Shown piece after piece: positions 46,545 through 60,600 of a DNA stretch of 64,000 nt. The notes beneath the pieces were generated by a model. The model was not told the origin of the DNA. It was given only the letters and a program-made list of their open reading frames with translations, and searched no databases. Within the stretch, counting starts at the first letter, position 1; each line of letters starts with the position of its first letter. The position numbers were made by a program, and so were the translations under genes. This DNA comes from Smittia aterrima (taxonomy: Eukaryota > Arthropoda > Insecta > Diptera > Chironomidae). Where the stretch lies: the NCBI GenBank assembly GCA_033063855.1, contig CP093831.1, positions 29,140,001 to 29,204,000 of the forward strand. Direction: 5' to 3'.

Positions 46545-49500
46545 GTGAGTACCAATCGTAATCCAACCAACTAATTACGCTATATATGCGGCCGGGAATA
46601 AATTTTTGCAACAACAAATCGACCAAATTTTCTTCTCTTTCATCATCGGATTTCAATCTCTTCGATTTTTTTTTTCGCGTTTTGTGACTGTGATTCGAAT
46701 TGGATAACACGTACTTAGAAGGGGAAAAGCTGCATAAAGTGCGTTTTCACTCTTAATTTTAAAAGTGGGTGGGTGTGGGTTTGTTTGCTGAAAGTCTCGT
46801 TTTAACCTGATAATGAATTTATCGAATCGTCTGGCGAGTTTCAAGAGCAATGACTAAAAATTTTATCGAGTTCTAAATCGCTTAGCCAAAAACCATCATG
46901 AGATGAAAATCACTGTGCGAAAGAATTTAAATATTTTTTGTAAGAATGATGTGGGGCGAAGACTAAAAAAAATTAGGACGAAAAATACTAAAAAATGAAA
47001 ATCATTCTCAACGATGATCTAGGATTTTTCGTGAGACTTTAGTATTGAGCGATACTGAGACCATTGGAATTACTAATCAACAAGAGGAAGGAGCCAATTT
47101 AGAAAGGGCCTAACATTATGCAAGGCGATTTTTATGCCATAATTTTATTATCTTCTCTTGTCGGCTTCCGATGGAATGTGTGCAATGATATTTCGTAACT
47201 TTATTTTTTATCAAATCGTGGAGACAGGTAAAATGTGTAATCTATGTAGAGCGATTACGCTTTGCTATTGGTGTAGAGTAAATTACATTTGTACACCTGA
47301 GCGCTTTTCGTCGATTGCATGCATGGAAAGCTTTCGTTCTCCTTTCCATGACAACGACGCAAGTGACGTAATTAGTTTTTCCACAGTCATAGTCGTGACG
47401 AATTCATTTACTGCCCTTCAAAGATTTTTGTTGTTCGTGTTATAAAGCTAATTGAAAATATCTCGATTTTCCAGTCGAAAATAATTTTTTATATATAATA
47501 TCCTATAGGACAGACTGAGCATTTAAGGATTATAGCAATTAATACCTCTCCGGATTGAACTGATTTCTGTTTAATTAATAACTGTAATATGGTCACGTCA
47601 TGTGGATGAATGTGATTTAAATCTCGATGATGAGTTACTGATCGTTGCATTCCGATGAATTAAAAGCCTTTTAGATGAGTGGAGCTTTTTTTTTTAAAGA
47701 AAATGATGCTGGACGGGGTTGCTGAATTATAGAAACATTTATCATCCATTTAAATGCGAAAAATTCATTCATAATTAATTGACAGATGAATGATGTGTAC
47801 TTTTAGGAAAACTCCTTTATGTTAGAAACAAACTCACACACGCTACAGGCGGCTTTGTTATTATTTCTATAGGTCATTTTGCTTGCTACAAGAACCTATA
47901 AAAAAAATATAAATTAATGAAAGCTTTTAACCTTGGCTTTTGGCAGCGGACATTGGTAAGCAGAATAAAAACATCAGAGGGAATTCTGGCTCATCCCTCA
48001 AAAAAAAAATTAAATCGCTTCATGTTTGGGTTTTGCATCATCATAAAATTTCCGTCCTCTAGCCGCATCAACTTCGTCCCTTCGGAATCTGAACGAGAGC
48101 TTTCATTCGGTTTAAAATTATTATCCGTCTATTCGCCTCATTGAGTGACCGTTCCAATCACTCTCCAAAGACGCGTCCGCCCTCTTCATTGATACATTCC
48201 CCAGCATACTAAGTCTCTCTGACATTGGATCAGAGGAGCACGAGATTTTCGATTATTTTGATGGACTGAAAATTTTTTCTATAAAGCTCATTTGAATGAA
48301 AAGCCGGGTCGGGCAATTGCACAAAGCGGCATAATGATTGAGAAGTTTTATCATAAAACTTTTATGCCAAGCGGGAATTAAAAAAAAATAGCAAAGGAAA
48401 GCTACATATGAGACAAAAACCATTATGACAGAGAACGAGACACGTACGATATAAATAAACATTCACTGAGCGAGCGACAATGAGGGGAACTTTCTTCTGT
48501 ACTCATGCCTCGTGTGTGGCAACATAATGGAAATTAGAAAAGGAAAAAGTTTAACCGATCGAAGAATGAAAGGAAAAAGTAGACAGTATAAGAGAAAGGG
48601 AGAGAGTGGCGAAAAAAGTTTTCCATCTTCAGAGATGAACGGCTCGTAGCAAACTGAATAACAACAACAAAGTAAAAAAAAGAAGAAAATTTTGCTTCTT
48701 TTAAAGGCCGAGAGGGAGGCAAAGGGAGACGGTGAAGAAAAATCCCATTACGAGAGAGGATGTTGTGTATTAAGACAGCCACCACTCTGACTCAATATCT
48801 CCTCCCTATTTTCGCAGGGTCTTGGCTCCGTTCAGACGAAAATTGCTTCTGAAACGAACACGAAATGAACAAAAGCCAAAATCTTCAACCCTTTTCCCTT
48901 TCGGTGCTGATTGTCGTTGTCGTTCCATGCTCTTTCATAGCACGCCTCGCTTCACATTCTTAAAGTTGTGACAGACTGATTATACTGATAACAGAGTTAT
49001 GGGAAAATATTTTGTTGTTTGAACAGGGAAAAGCGATTAAATGAAAGGAATTTTCTCTTCTCGCTGTCGTCGCTCTGCTCACTCGTTTAGAATAGAAATG
49101 CGACAAGCCGTTAGCTTCTTTGCCTACCGTGAACAACGACTTGTCTTGTTTTTCCTCACCCGGAGCTTTCCCGGAATTCCCAATAGGCTTGAGCGTTGAC
49201 AAAAAATTACCTTAGCGAAACACTTTTCTTCTCTTTTTTTCAATTTATGGTAAAGCAATTGAATTAAATTCTAGACTTATGGCCTTAGTCAAGGGTTGTG
49301 AGCTTCCGTGCGAAGGCGAGCTCTTAGAAGGGAAAGAAAAGGAAAAGTTTTCAATTAAACATCTAATATATAATTAATCTTAACCGGTATCTGTTTAAAG
49401 GTAAATAGATTCGAAAGTTGAGAATTGGGGTGAATTGCGAGAAAGGGAAAAAGTTTTTTCTCGGTAATTAGCTGTAAATGAGCTCTGTAATAACGCGATA

Positions 49501-52500
49501 CGTAACCTTGAGGCCAAATCGAAAAAAGCTATAAACAAATCGAAAATATTTACATGGTAAAGAGGAGGAATTTGCTAACATCGTCTTTAAAATATCTTTC
49601 TTGCTAAAGTAATAGGTCCGTTTTTAAAATTTGTTTATTCAATTCTGAATATCAAACACTCTCGAAAATAACCACATCTCATCATGGAAGAGCGCATTGC
49701 GAGCGATTGCACTTATTGCTATCAGATGGCAAATCAAATATTTGATTAACATTGGATAAGGCATTTTCGGATAATCTTCCTAGTCGTCTGTATGCGGTTG
49801 ATATTTATTGATGTTACTCTCAGCTACCTCCCCTCTGTATGGGAATGTACACATTAAGAAGAAAAAGCGGTAATTCGTAGACTAAGATAAATTGTTGATG
49901 ACACCAAGACCTACACGAGATGATATTTATTTTTTCAATGACTTTTAATTAAAGTGACTTTACATAGTGCGTTAATGTTGAAGAAGGGATCCTGAACTAT
50001 CATGATTTTGAATGAAATTTTTCGAACTATGATGAATGTTTCCGTTCTTGTATGAAAGAACGCCGTATTGCCCTCGATTCTAGTTGGGCCATCCTGTTCA
50101 ACATAAATAACTGGATCTCAATTTCATCCTTCCAATTGAAGCTTAAAATTCTCTTTCTCATGATTTTTTTTCTCGTCTCGCTAGCTTCGTCTTCGTTTCG
50201 ACAGGATTACTTTTGAGTAAAGCAATGCTATGAAGCGGTATCAAAATCCTAGAGAATATAAATAACAGTTCTAAAGCTTAAGCACATAATAGAAAAGCTT
50301 GTGGTGAGGGTTGGCGGAGAAAGATTGAACAAATAACTAGGCAAGATGCTAGAATAGCGTAGAAGAAGAAAATTAATTAATTTGTAATTTGCACTGCAAT
50401 TTAATTTATGCGAAAAACGTGACGACTTTCCTAGATTGCTTTGCCACCACCTCGTTCAGTCGTGATTCTCTTTCATGACACAATTTATAAATTATCCCCA
50501 AACCCCAAAAATTTTCAGAGAACTAATGAAAGAGCTCATTAAAAAGGATTTACTTAAGAAGCGGCGTCGAGGGGTAGGAAGGACATGATATAGTTCTTTT
50601 CAAGTCATGCTATCCGTATTCTCCTAGTATTTGACAAGAATATGCTAGAGGCAACAACTTTCTGCAATTTCGTACTTTTTTCGAGGTCTCTCAAGATTTT
50701 GCATTTAAGAAAAGCAAATAAAGGCAATAAGAATTTGTTCGTATAAAAAGTTGAAAGCAAAAGTAAAGAAATCCGTCGACATTCCTTAAGTTAGCTGGCT
50801 GAAAACATATTTCATGGAATTTCAAGATTTGAGTTTCTTCTAGAACAACGAAATGAGAGGGAAGAAAAATATTTCATCAAAACCCGAAAGTTTTATGCTT
50901 TCCCTCTCGTTTTCCACTCTTGCGGCAACTGTCCCTCGAGGCAAGCAAGAAAAGAACCTTGTCACAAACAGTATTAAAGCGTCTCGTTTTTTCGAAGCCC
51001 TCAAGGAAAGCTCTTAATTCGACCGTTTTTCCTAATTGTTATTACAATTTAAATTACATAAAGAATTTTTCACCCACGCCCCTCATTAACGCAGCAAAAT
51101 GCGTCGCGCTTTATAATTAGGAGAAAATTATTAAGAAAATTTCTTACTTTTTCTCGCTATCATGCGCATTGCCCCTTAAAATCAAGCTTAGCTCTTATTA
51201 AGAACATTGAAAACATTCAACGTTGAGTTCATTGAGAAGCACATTTCAGTTTTCTCTAGATCTCGTAAACTTGTCACGTGTCCCATCCGCCATCAAAAAC
51301 TTGACGACGACGAAGTAAGAAAGTTTCAACGAATTCATTTAATCTTTTTCTGCCTCATTCCATCGAAGCTCCTGAAAGGCGGCTAAACTTTCTCATCAAC
51401 TTAAATTATCCCCCAGGTATGAGCGATTGTTGAACTCTCATTTTGGTTTGATGTGTGAACTTATTTGTGAACTTGGTTTCATTAATATGTGAACGATATC
51501 GAGGTAGGAACGTTGAGCGTGTTGCTGATAATGAATTCACCATCTAAAAGGCGTCGATATCATTGACTTTTTTGCTGTCCTTCCTAGCTTCGATGATGCG
51601 CGATATCAATTTTGACAGATTGATTGTAGCATAAATGAAGCTTCTGAGAGTTCATCAGAATATTGAGCTTTCTGGTTGCTCAATTAATTAATTACCGTTT
51701 TTATTTTTTCGATTCGCCAGCGGTTGTTAATGATGATTAAAAAAGTTCCTTTTTTTGAGTCAGAGAGCAAAAAAAACACCAAGCCAACTGCCGAGTTGAG
51801 AGTGCGTGCTTCAAGAAGCAGTAAACCGACCTCCTCTATCGATTTTATTCAACATAATTGAATTTTTTGTCTTCTTTTACAAAGTCGGTAATGACTTGCT
51901 TGTTCTTTGCTCTATCCTCAGGTAAAAACGAGAAAATAAAAGCTTCTCGCAAACAGACGTCGGAAAAAGTTTTCGCGAAAACTGACACATTTTTCTTCTG
52001 TCGCTTTGATTTAGCTGAAAAACGTCAAAAGCACACCAAACAAAAAACTTTTCTCACTCCAAAACATGTAGAAAAAAGTTTATTCGCTTCGTGGAAATAT
52101 AAATAATTCAACCACAAAAAAGTCAAGTCCATTGAAACTTTTCTACTTCTCAACACTGTCAGATGGCTCTTATGAAACAATCAGTGCGACTAATTAAAAA
52201 TAAATTAATTAAAACAACTCGAGCTTCATGCATTGTGCGAAGGTAGAAAATCGAATGAAAAGCTTCGTCGCTCTCCTTCTCTCCGAAGCTTTCTATTCTA
52301 TTGTGCAACGTTACAGAAAAGTTTTACTTGCTCAAAAAGTATTTAACAACGAAAATTCATTTTCAATTTCTTCTACAAATTGAATCGTTGTACGACAAGG
52401 CGGGAGTAGTGAAAACAACCATGGAAGGCAAGCGAGCTTCGCACATGTGAACAAAAACGACTAAAGCACAAGAGAAATATTTCTCTTCCAAGCAGTCAAA

Positions 52501-55401
52501 AACACGTTCAATTAATGTTACGAATGCATTTATTGGTTTCGTTTTATAAATTTAAATTATTTTCACTTACTAATTTTTGTTCATTCGATCATCCTGTGCT
52601 GATAAAAATAAAAGAATTTCAAACTTATCAATGTTTTATAATATTTTATCTCATCTGGCTGTCCTAATATTGATTGTTTTAACGTACAAGCTTTTAACAA
52701 AAGCGATTCATTACATAATTGATGAATGTTTCCTCTTTAGCGGAAATCACCAAGAACTAACTTTTTCTGAACGAAACCTTCTAAATAATTTCACCTGTGG
52801 GAAAAGCAAGTGTGCGGGAAGATGAAAAATGAAAACGAATAAAAAGTTTTACCTGTATGAGCGGATGAATTCGTAAAGCGAGGCGGCTCGACTAAGACGA
52901 AATAAATCAAAAGAAAAGAAAAGTCGATTTCGCTCTAATTGAAATGAATTCTTGCCAGATCCGTAACGAAAGAGGAGGCTGCAAAAACACCGGAGCGAGA
53001 TTGATGCATTGAAAAATCCTCTTCCGATATTTTTTGTTTCTTCAAATGCGAATCGATAAAGAAAGGAAAGTTCAGGAAGTTGAAGAAAAAGAAGCGCAAA
53101 TTCTAGAAAATAAATTTCCTCTTTAATTTTTCCTCTCCCTCCGTTGTTCACCGTTTTGTCTTCTTACATTTCTTGTGAAGTGTAAAGGCAACAGAGAAAT
53201 GTATCATTTTCTTATCATCAAACGAATCTTCTTTATATTCTCTTTTCCGTTTTGTTTTCCCGGCTCGAAAATATATCGAAATCTTTGGAGGAAAAGCATT
53301 TTTCCACTTCTCCGTAAGCTCGTCTGTTATTTTGTTTTGCAACATTCTTTTTTCATCTTTACTTCTGAATTGCTCGTTTGGAGGAGGTAGCCCATTGAAG
53401 GGGCTGGGGGAAAGTGTTGAGAAACAAAATCTTCTTGGTATGCGGCTTTGAACGCATAACGAGACAAGAACAAAAATAAAAATGTGTGCTTCGAAAGTTT
53501 TTTCAGATATAAAACTCATGTAATGTTTGTGTCGACTTCGAGCCGAGCTCAGACGTTGAGATTTGAAAGCAAATTATGATTTATGATATTCGTCTCTCTC
53601 GCTCCATGCCAAAACTTCCAAATGCAAATTGTTTTTAAAAACTCAAGTTCTTAAAGGCTTTTAAAGTCTCGTTTCCATTTGAATCCATTCGAACATAACT
53701 CCATCCCGTTTTCATGTGTGATTTTCTCTTCGAAGACATTAGATGATAATATTGCAGCTTAAACCAGGGAAAAATATTTTTAAAAATAAACCTTTCACTA
53801 CACCTCCACTTTTTCATTAAATAGTATTCAAGGAATGCTTACTCTAATTCTATAAATTAACTTACCGTATTGTAGCCAACCTAGGTGTCAAAACTGTCTA
53901 CGTGATCTAAAAACAGCCCCTAAGCATCGCTTAGTCTCGAAAATATGAAAACAACAAAAAGTTAAGGTTCGCATGAAAAATTAAAAGTTTTGGGCGCTCT
54001 AAAAGTAAGAGCGATAAAAAGAAAACTTTTTCTTGGCAGTGAACATGCAAAAGTTCTCGAAGAGGGAAATGAAAAATCGAAATGGGAGCGATAAAACTCT
54101 CCACTTACATCAGTAAGAAAAAATTTATTGACGTGGATTGAAACTTTCTGAAGCGTCAAAACCATTTGAGAGTTACGTCGCCTGACAAGAATTTATAGAA
54201 TTAAAGCTCCGAATTGCTTTTAAACACTCGACTCGCTATCTATGCCCCAAGAGAAAAATTACTTTTTATGAGCAAAATCTTTTAATTCCATTGTCAATTT
54301 TAATTCGATCAATTTATTATTGAAAAAAGTTTTTCCTTTTAAATCCTACGAGGAGATGTTGTTGATGGAACGAATGAAATCGTTTTTATTAAATCTCTCA
54401 CGCGAATAACGAAAAGTTGAAAGAATAGTCGAAAGACGAAAATTCGTGTAAGCAAATTGAATTTTCTTTATCTTCAACGAAATGAACTTTCGATTTTCAT
54501 GGCGGTTTGATCAATTTTCAAGTTTCGTTCTAATTTGGCCCAATTCCATTTGAGTCTTTTTTCGTGTTTTTGCTGATGTTCATCCAGGATTTTTTCTAAT
54601 TAATTTTTCAATCATTTTCTTCCTATTCTTTAAGCTAAAGCTATTTTTGTATTGTCATTCGAACGGAGCGCGATTTTATGGTTTTAATCGGAATTACGGC
54701 TTGGTGAACGACCTGACAATTCAATTTTGAATTTCACCGCAAATAATTTGAACAAGGGTGGGGTTCATAAATCCCTGACTGAATATACATAAAATCAAGA
54801 GAAAACGTTTCGATCCAAAGTGAAAAAGGTAAATTGATTGACTGCTAAATGAAAACGATTGACAATCATGAACATTATTGTCAGCAAGCTTAGTTGTGCG
54901 AGGGGAGAAATTGAGAAGGAGATAATTTCCTTGAAAATCCTTCAAGTATGCATAATTTAAAGCTAATGATTGGGATAACCATTGTTGTGGATGTCATCGG
55001 AGTGGAATATAGGAGAATTTACAATATTATATTTACAATAAACATTGTGAACTAATACGAATTACTTATATTATTGGTTTAGGATGCCATCTGGCAAAAG
55101 AATTCACTTGAAAAGTATAATCTAATCAATTTGCCTCCTACAAAAAAACTAACGCTAAACTTAGAAAACTGACATGAACAGACATTGTAAGTAGACATGA
55201 GCACGATCCGCACCACGAGTGACAGTTTGAAGAAATTAAAAGCTTTCGACTCGCACAAAGTTGCTTACAGATAAACGTTTTCGTCGTAAATCATGAGAGA
55301 AATATCATCGCTTTGCTAGTTGTTCTATATTCCCGCTCTCATCGTATTCGAGTGGAAGCCAGGAAATTACCGTTCTGTTGCAGATGAGAAACAATCCTCC
55401 A

Positions 55402-55417
55402 CTCTCTCTCTCTCTCT
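55402..55417. repeat. (CT)8 microsatellite
   Basis: Eight uninterrupted CT units followed by a T run, inside the presumed rugose intron. Confidence 0.9.
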
Positions 55418-56525
55418 TTTTCTTCCTTAGTGACGCCTCTTTGTATCGCTAACATTTGCAACTGATGCTTAAGCTTCCGCATTTACTTTGCTTCTTTCGA
55501 TCTAGAAGTTTGCTTTTTATAGGGTGAACAAATTCAGAAGGAAGTCGTATATACTCGTATTGAGATGGAATATAAATTCTCGTGTCACATTGAGAGGTCA
55601 TTTTAATACTATTGAAAGCTATCCGTATGTCGCCAGCAGTCGAAAGTGATGAAGTGACATCATAAATAGATCGTAAATCTCAAGAAAAATTTCGTGAAAA
55701 ATGTTTTTTTTTTATTTATAGATATATATTAATATTACCATCCTTGGATAACGAAATCATTCCTTACCTTCAATAGATTTCAGGAAGAAATTTGCAATTT
55801 TTTAAGATTGTTCTTATTGTTTATTGAACCGTTATAAACAGATTGCATCATTATGTTGATGGTTTATTATGGACCGTCGCTTTTGTTCTAAATTACTTTA
55901 ATTTGTATCGCTCCTGGATTAGTCAGTATGATTTCATCATATTTTAAATGATTTCCTGCCGATATTTGAATTCGCACAAGAATTCGCTTCTCTCATAAAG
56001 TCGATGTGAAACAAGTTGTTCTACCAGATGAAGTGACGACTCTCTTTTTTAACTTGAACAATCATTTGCTTTGTTTCCCTTTTTAACTGCTTCCGTCACT
56101 TTTTCTTGCTTTGAAATTGTATAAATGAAGAATGAAGAACATGATTGCACACACAAAACAATAATACATAAAAGCCTCCATAATGCCATAACCGTTGAAG
56201 TGGATAAAGTGTGCATTCAGGGAGTACGAAATACATTCTTAAAGCAAAGAAAAAGTATCAGTGTGCTACGAAAAAAGATGAGCTTCTAGTGGAGGAATAT
56301 GAACCTGTTAAAAGATGGTAATCAAGGAAATGCAATGAAAATGTCATCGAATACTTCATTACCGCAAAACGCAACGACAGACAGAGCTCTTGAAAACATT
56401 AATAATAGAAAAATGCGCTTGTGAACAAAGCTACAGGAAAAAAGTTCCCTCAACAATAAGACTTTTAAACTTTTTTTCGACTTCTATTGCAAAAATTGGA
56501 AATCACATGCTCGAAAGCACCCTAG

Positions 56526-56542
56526 AATCTAGAGTCTAGATT
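56526..56542. repeat. Perfect palindrome with one-base centre
   Basis: AATCTAGA, G, TCTAGATT: 8-bp arms around one base. It sits among further CTAG words (CCTAG just before, TATAG just after). Possible protein-binding site or old repeat remnant. Confidence 0.7.
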
Positions 56543-57638
56543 ATAGAATGCTTCTGCACAAAGTGAGAATGAAACGATGCAAAGCAAGACAGCGCTTTTG
56601 TCTTTTCCATAATTGCTTTATTTGACAATATTTTCTATCGTCTTTTGTCAATGGAGAAGGAAAGAAAATTTGTTCATTGGAATTTAATCTGGAAAGCATG
56701 CGATTGCGCAATGAAAGTTGGACTTGGAATTATGGCGCTACTCATCATCATGGAGAATTCCAGTATGAAAAATTCATTATCCCTCACTTCCTTCTGCATT
56801 TGTTGTCTGTCGCTTGCAATTTCCAATGAAAACATTCCGATGGAGCTCAACACATTCGAAGTTTTTATATGCGAACTGGAACACAATGGGAAGATCGGAG
56901 CTTTCTCTGAAACGAGAAAATGGAAAATGGAAAAACATGAAGCTTCTCGTATCAGTTGTGTCTCATCCAATGTAACACAGTTTGTCGTGAACTGTGCTGG
57001 AATGAAGATGAGATTTTTCCGAAAATACCAAATGTGTAAGCGGATCCATGTGTGAAGGAAAAGAAAAGTTTAATGAAAGCATTGCAAATGCCGACCTAAT
57101 TAAAGGATTACAATGATTATTGTGTGACGCGAAGTGAAAAAATGAAATATATAAAAAGTAAATTGGAGAACAAGAGAAAATCCTTTTATTTGCCCGATGC
57201 GTGATAAAGAAAGAAGAACTCGAAGCAAACATAAATAAATTGAATAGACGATTGTGAGAAAGGAAGAAAAAAAACGAAGAAGGAGAAATCCTAAAATAAA
57301 TTAAACGCCAGTGCTTCTCGTTGCCAGTGCTTCGTTTCGTGTTAAAGTAGAGCTAATAGATTGATGATGAATATTTCAATTTTTTTGTTTCTTGTGAGCT
57401 CTCGTTGCCAATTCATCAAGAAAAATCTTTTCCTCTCGATATCATCGAGAGAGCTTCGTGCTTCTTCAATTCATCACATATTTCTCTTGATTTAAGTTTT
57501 GCATGTTTTGCAAATGTTTTGCAAAGTTCACGGAGCAAGACGACGCGCCCTTTCAATCCTTCATCAGTTTCGTGGGAAAATTCATTTTCCGCAGCTTGAA
57601 AGCTGAGATGAATTGAAAGTAGAGAAAAAGGATTATGT

Positions 57639-57656
57639 TGTGTGTGTGTGTGTGTG
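57639..57656. repeat. (TG)9 microsatellite
   Basis: Nine uninterrupted TG units inside the presumed rugose intron; a likely length-polymorphic marker. Confidence 0.9.
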
Positions 57657-60600
57657 TTTGAGAGAATGTGCCTTTCCTTTATTACGTAATCTGAGGTATT
57701 TTCATGCTGTGCAATATTTGTTGTCACTCGGCATCATCAATGTCGTTGTGAAAAAAAAAATTTAGGGAATGGGACTTGCATAATTATGTTTGAAAGAAAG
57801 AATAAAATTCGTGGGTGGCGGGAGCTTAGAGATAAATCCTGGATGTGTACATTCCGTGAATACATAAATGAAGCATTTTGTGATGATGCTCGCTACAATA
57901 TTAAACATTCCATGAGCACGAGAGAAAAATATTAATCGGGATAGCAAATATATATTTTATCCGATATGTCGTTTTGCTCAGAAAAATATATGATGCATGT
58001 GCAGTGAAACTTGCAACAATTTGAATAAGCAAACACTTTGTTCGCCCACATCTCCCATTGAGTTCATAGCAACAACTTCAGCATTTTTCGTGTTTGCGAT
58101 ATATTTTGAAATCAGCATATTTTCCTTTTTGTCTTCGCTCGATAGATTGCAGAGCTTTTTTTGCATGCGGGAACATTATAATCAAATGAGGATTCCGCTC
58201 CATGCATCTGAATGCTATTGATGTGTCGCAAAGCTGTAAATTTAATGAGTTTTTTTAAGCGCTCGACTGATGAAAAACTTTTTCATTTACCGTCTCGTCA
58301 TCCCCGCTCTTTTTTATTCTGGTTATTTTACCCTCGAATGGCAGAAATGACTGGCACAATGATTGCGGTGTGAAGTCGTGTTAATGATGTTCACTTTTTT
58401 CGACGTTGGAATTTTGTTATGTGCTCAGTGACTTCATTTTTTCAAATAAGGAAAGGAAAGATGAAACCATTTAGTTAATTCAGCGTATCTAATTACGTGA
58501 TACATTTTGACGGAAATTGGAAAATTCAACTCAGTAGACTTGAAAAACTGTCTTGGGAATACCAGTTTTTGTGGCTTAGCCATTCGAAGTAATGTATCAA
58601 ATTAAGTTTTAAATTCAATTCATATTGAAACATTTTCAATCACCATTACGTCAAGCCTCGGATTACCTGGAAAATCAATAGGGAAATTTTCCTGAAGACT
58701 CGCTCTATGCGTCTTGTCAATTAGTGTTACAGCAATAAGAAGTCGGTATGAAGTCTTATCCGACCCACAAAGCGGCAGTTTAATTTAATTAGAAGCTCTT
58801 CGTTTGGCGAAGCAAGAAACTTCGCAAGCACAAATCTTGAGATTTGAATAAATGTTAATTTCGTAAGAACGAAGCAAACTCCAACTTTATCCGAAAATTA
58901 ACTTCAGTTGTAAAGAGTAAGAGAATCTTTCCTCCCCTATTCAGCCGTTAACCTGTCACAAGTCGAGTTGGAATTTTACTCGGTTATCAACTTGAAGATT
59001 TAAAGGTTTTTAAGTTTTTTGGACAACTTCTCTAACTAATTTATTAATAGGATCAAGATGAAGAGAAATGTTAAGTGTTGATGAAAATAAAATTGGCTAC
59101 GAAGAATATAACTCTTAAGATGCTTACGAGAAATGTTGACAGCTTGCGATGCTATGACAAGATTGAGTTCCTCGCTTCATTTGTTTTCCTTAGGCGTCTT
59201 CATCTCCCTAGGAGATGTCCATCAAAATGAAATTCGTTAACACTGCTTCAATTATAAGTTTTATTTAAATTTCTTCCGTAGGAAAAAAAATGAAAAGTGT
59301 ACTTAACATCGTGTCATGATTAATGGAAAAGCCTCGGGAGAAATAACCTTTAAATAACAAGAGAACCCTCAAAGTCTGAACTTTGAATTATTAAAAACTT
59401 TAAGAAAAAAATTGTCGAAAGGAAATGTTTCCCTGCGAAATTTTTTTTGCTGTAAAATTTCATTTCACATCTGAATGCTTGGAGAATTTATTGCTTGTTT
59501 TGCTATCGTCACATTCTCATCCCATTTCCGCTCTTTACACGACAAGCTCCAAAAAGAAAATTGCTTCCGAGAAATATTTAAATAATATTTTTCCATAATG
59601 TTGACGAGGTCTATTGAAGATTCCATTTGGGAAATTTAGCGTGAAACATTATTTACGCAAGTCGAGAAAGACAAAAAAAAAACTCGTAGAAGAATTAATA
59701 TTAATCAGGAAATATTTAATTTTAAAATATTTGACTAAATTAGAAGTTTTTATGAAAATGCTTCATCGATGGCGTTCATACTGAAAACCGCTCGGATATC
59801 GCTGATTAAATTTTTTCAATTTCATCTTTTTCTTGCTTAACATTTCAAAGACAAATTATTTTTGTACACAAAGGCAGAAGCGAGAAATCGCCGTTTCAGT
59901 TCTGATTCCCTTTTGATACGTTTCGTAGAAAAGAGGAAATTCCTGCAATCTAAACCAAAGGCTTAATAAACATAAAGAGAGCTTTTCCTTAAAGCTAAAG
60001 AGTTGTCATGATTATGATGAGGGTTTTCATCTCTCGCCGACATTTTTTCATCACAAAACAATCTTGAGTGAACAAGATTTCCACGAATATAACAGAAAGA
60101 CATCTTGAAGAAGATAAGGTTGTAAACAGCCCAACTCAAAGAGAAAAGGCACTCGACTAATTGTAACTTTCTCTCGTAACTTTGTGAATTATAAATCGGA
60201 CGGAAAAAAGGAAAAATCTTACAGCGTTCACTTTTTGAATTTTTCATTTCGTCTTGTTGACTCTTTCAAGTCCAAAGCATTTTTCGAATGTGTTTTCCAT
60301 TCGGCTTGATGTTCTTCAACCTTTTCATCATTGTTATTCCATCATTGTCGATGTTCGCTTCGATGTGTTTACTTTCTGACGTGAAGGCAAAAAGCAGAAT
60401 GAAACAGTAAAAGCTGCTGGCAATACCAAACGAAGCAAAAAAAATCCTTGAAAGAATGAAAATTGTGACATTCGTCTTCCTTTTAAAAAATATTAACCTG
60501 CTTCGTATACCACAATGAGATGATGGATGAGTTATGTGGTGGTGCTTGCTTTGTTTGCATTTCTCGTCGTTGAATCAAGTATGAAGGAAAAAAACCTAAA

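Noticed and set aside
47158..47445. 95-codon Cys-rich frame after rugose exon 1
   Set aside because: Non-ATG start, no regular Cys spacing of a known zinc module, and no acceptor in phase 0 joining it to rugose exon 1 with neurobeachin-like sequence.
56645..57055. 136-codon open frame in the long intron
   Set aside because: It begins at TTG with an ATG only three codons in, has no domain, signal or splice support, and sits in repeat-poor AT-rich intron where one frame of this size in 17 kb is not remarkable. The opposite strand is also partly open.
59199..59219. CATCTCC-CTA-GGAGATG inverted repeat
   Set aside because: Seven-base arms are expected several times by chance in 64 kb, and nothing around it gives a function.
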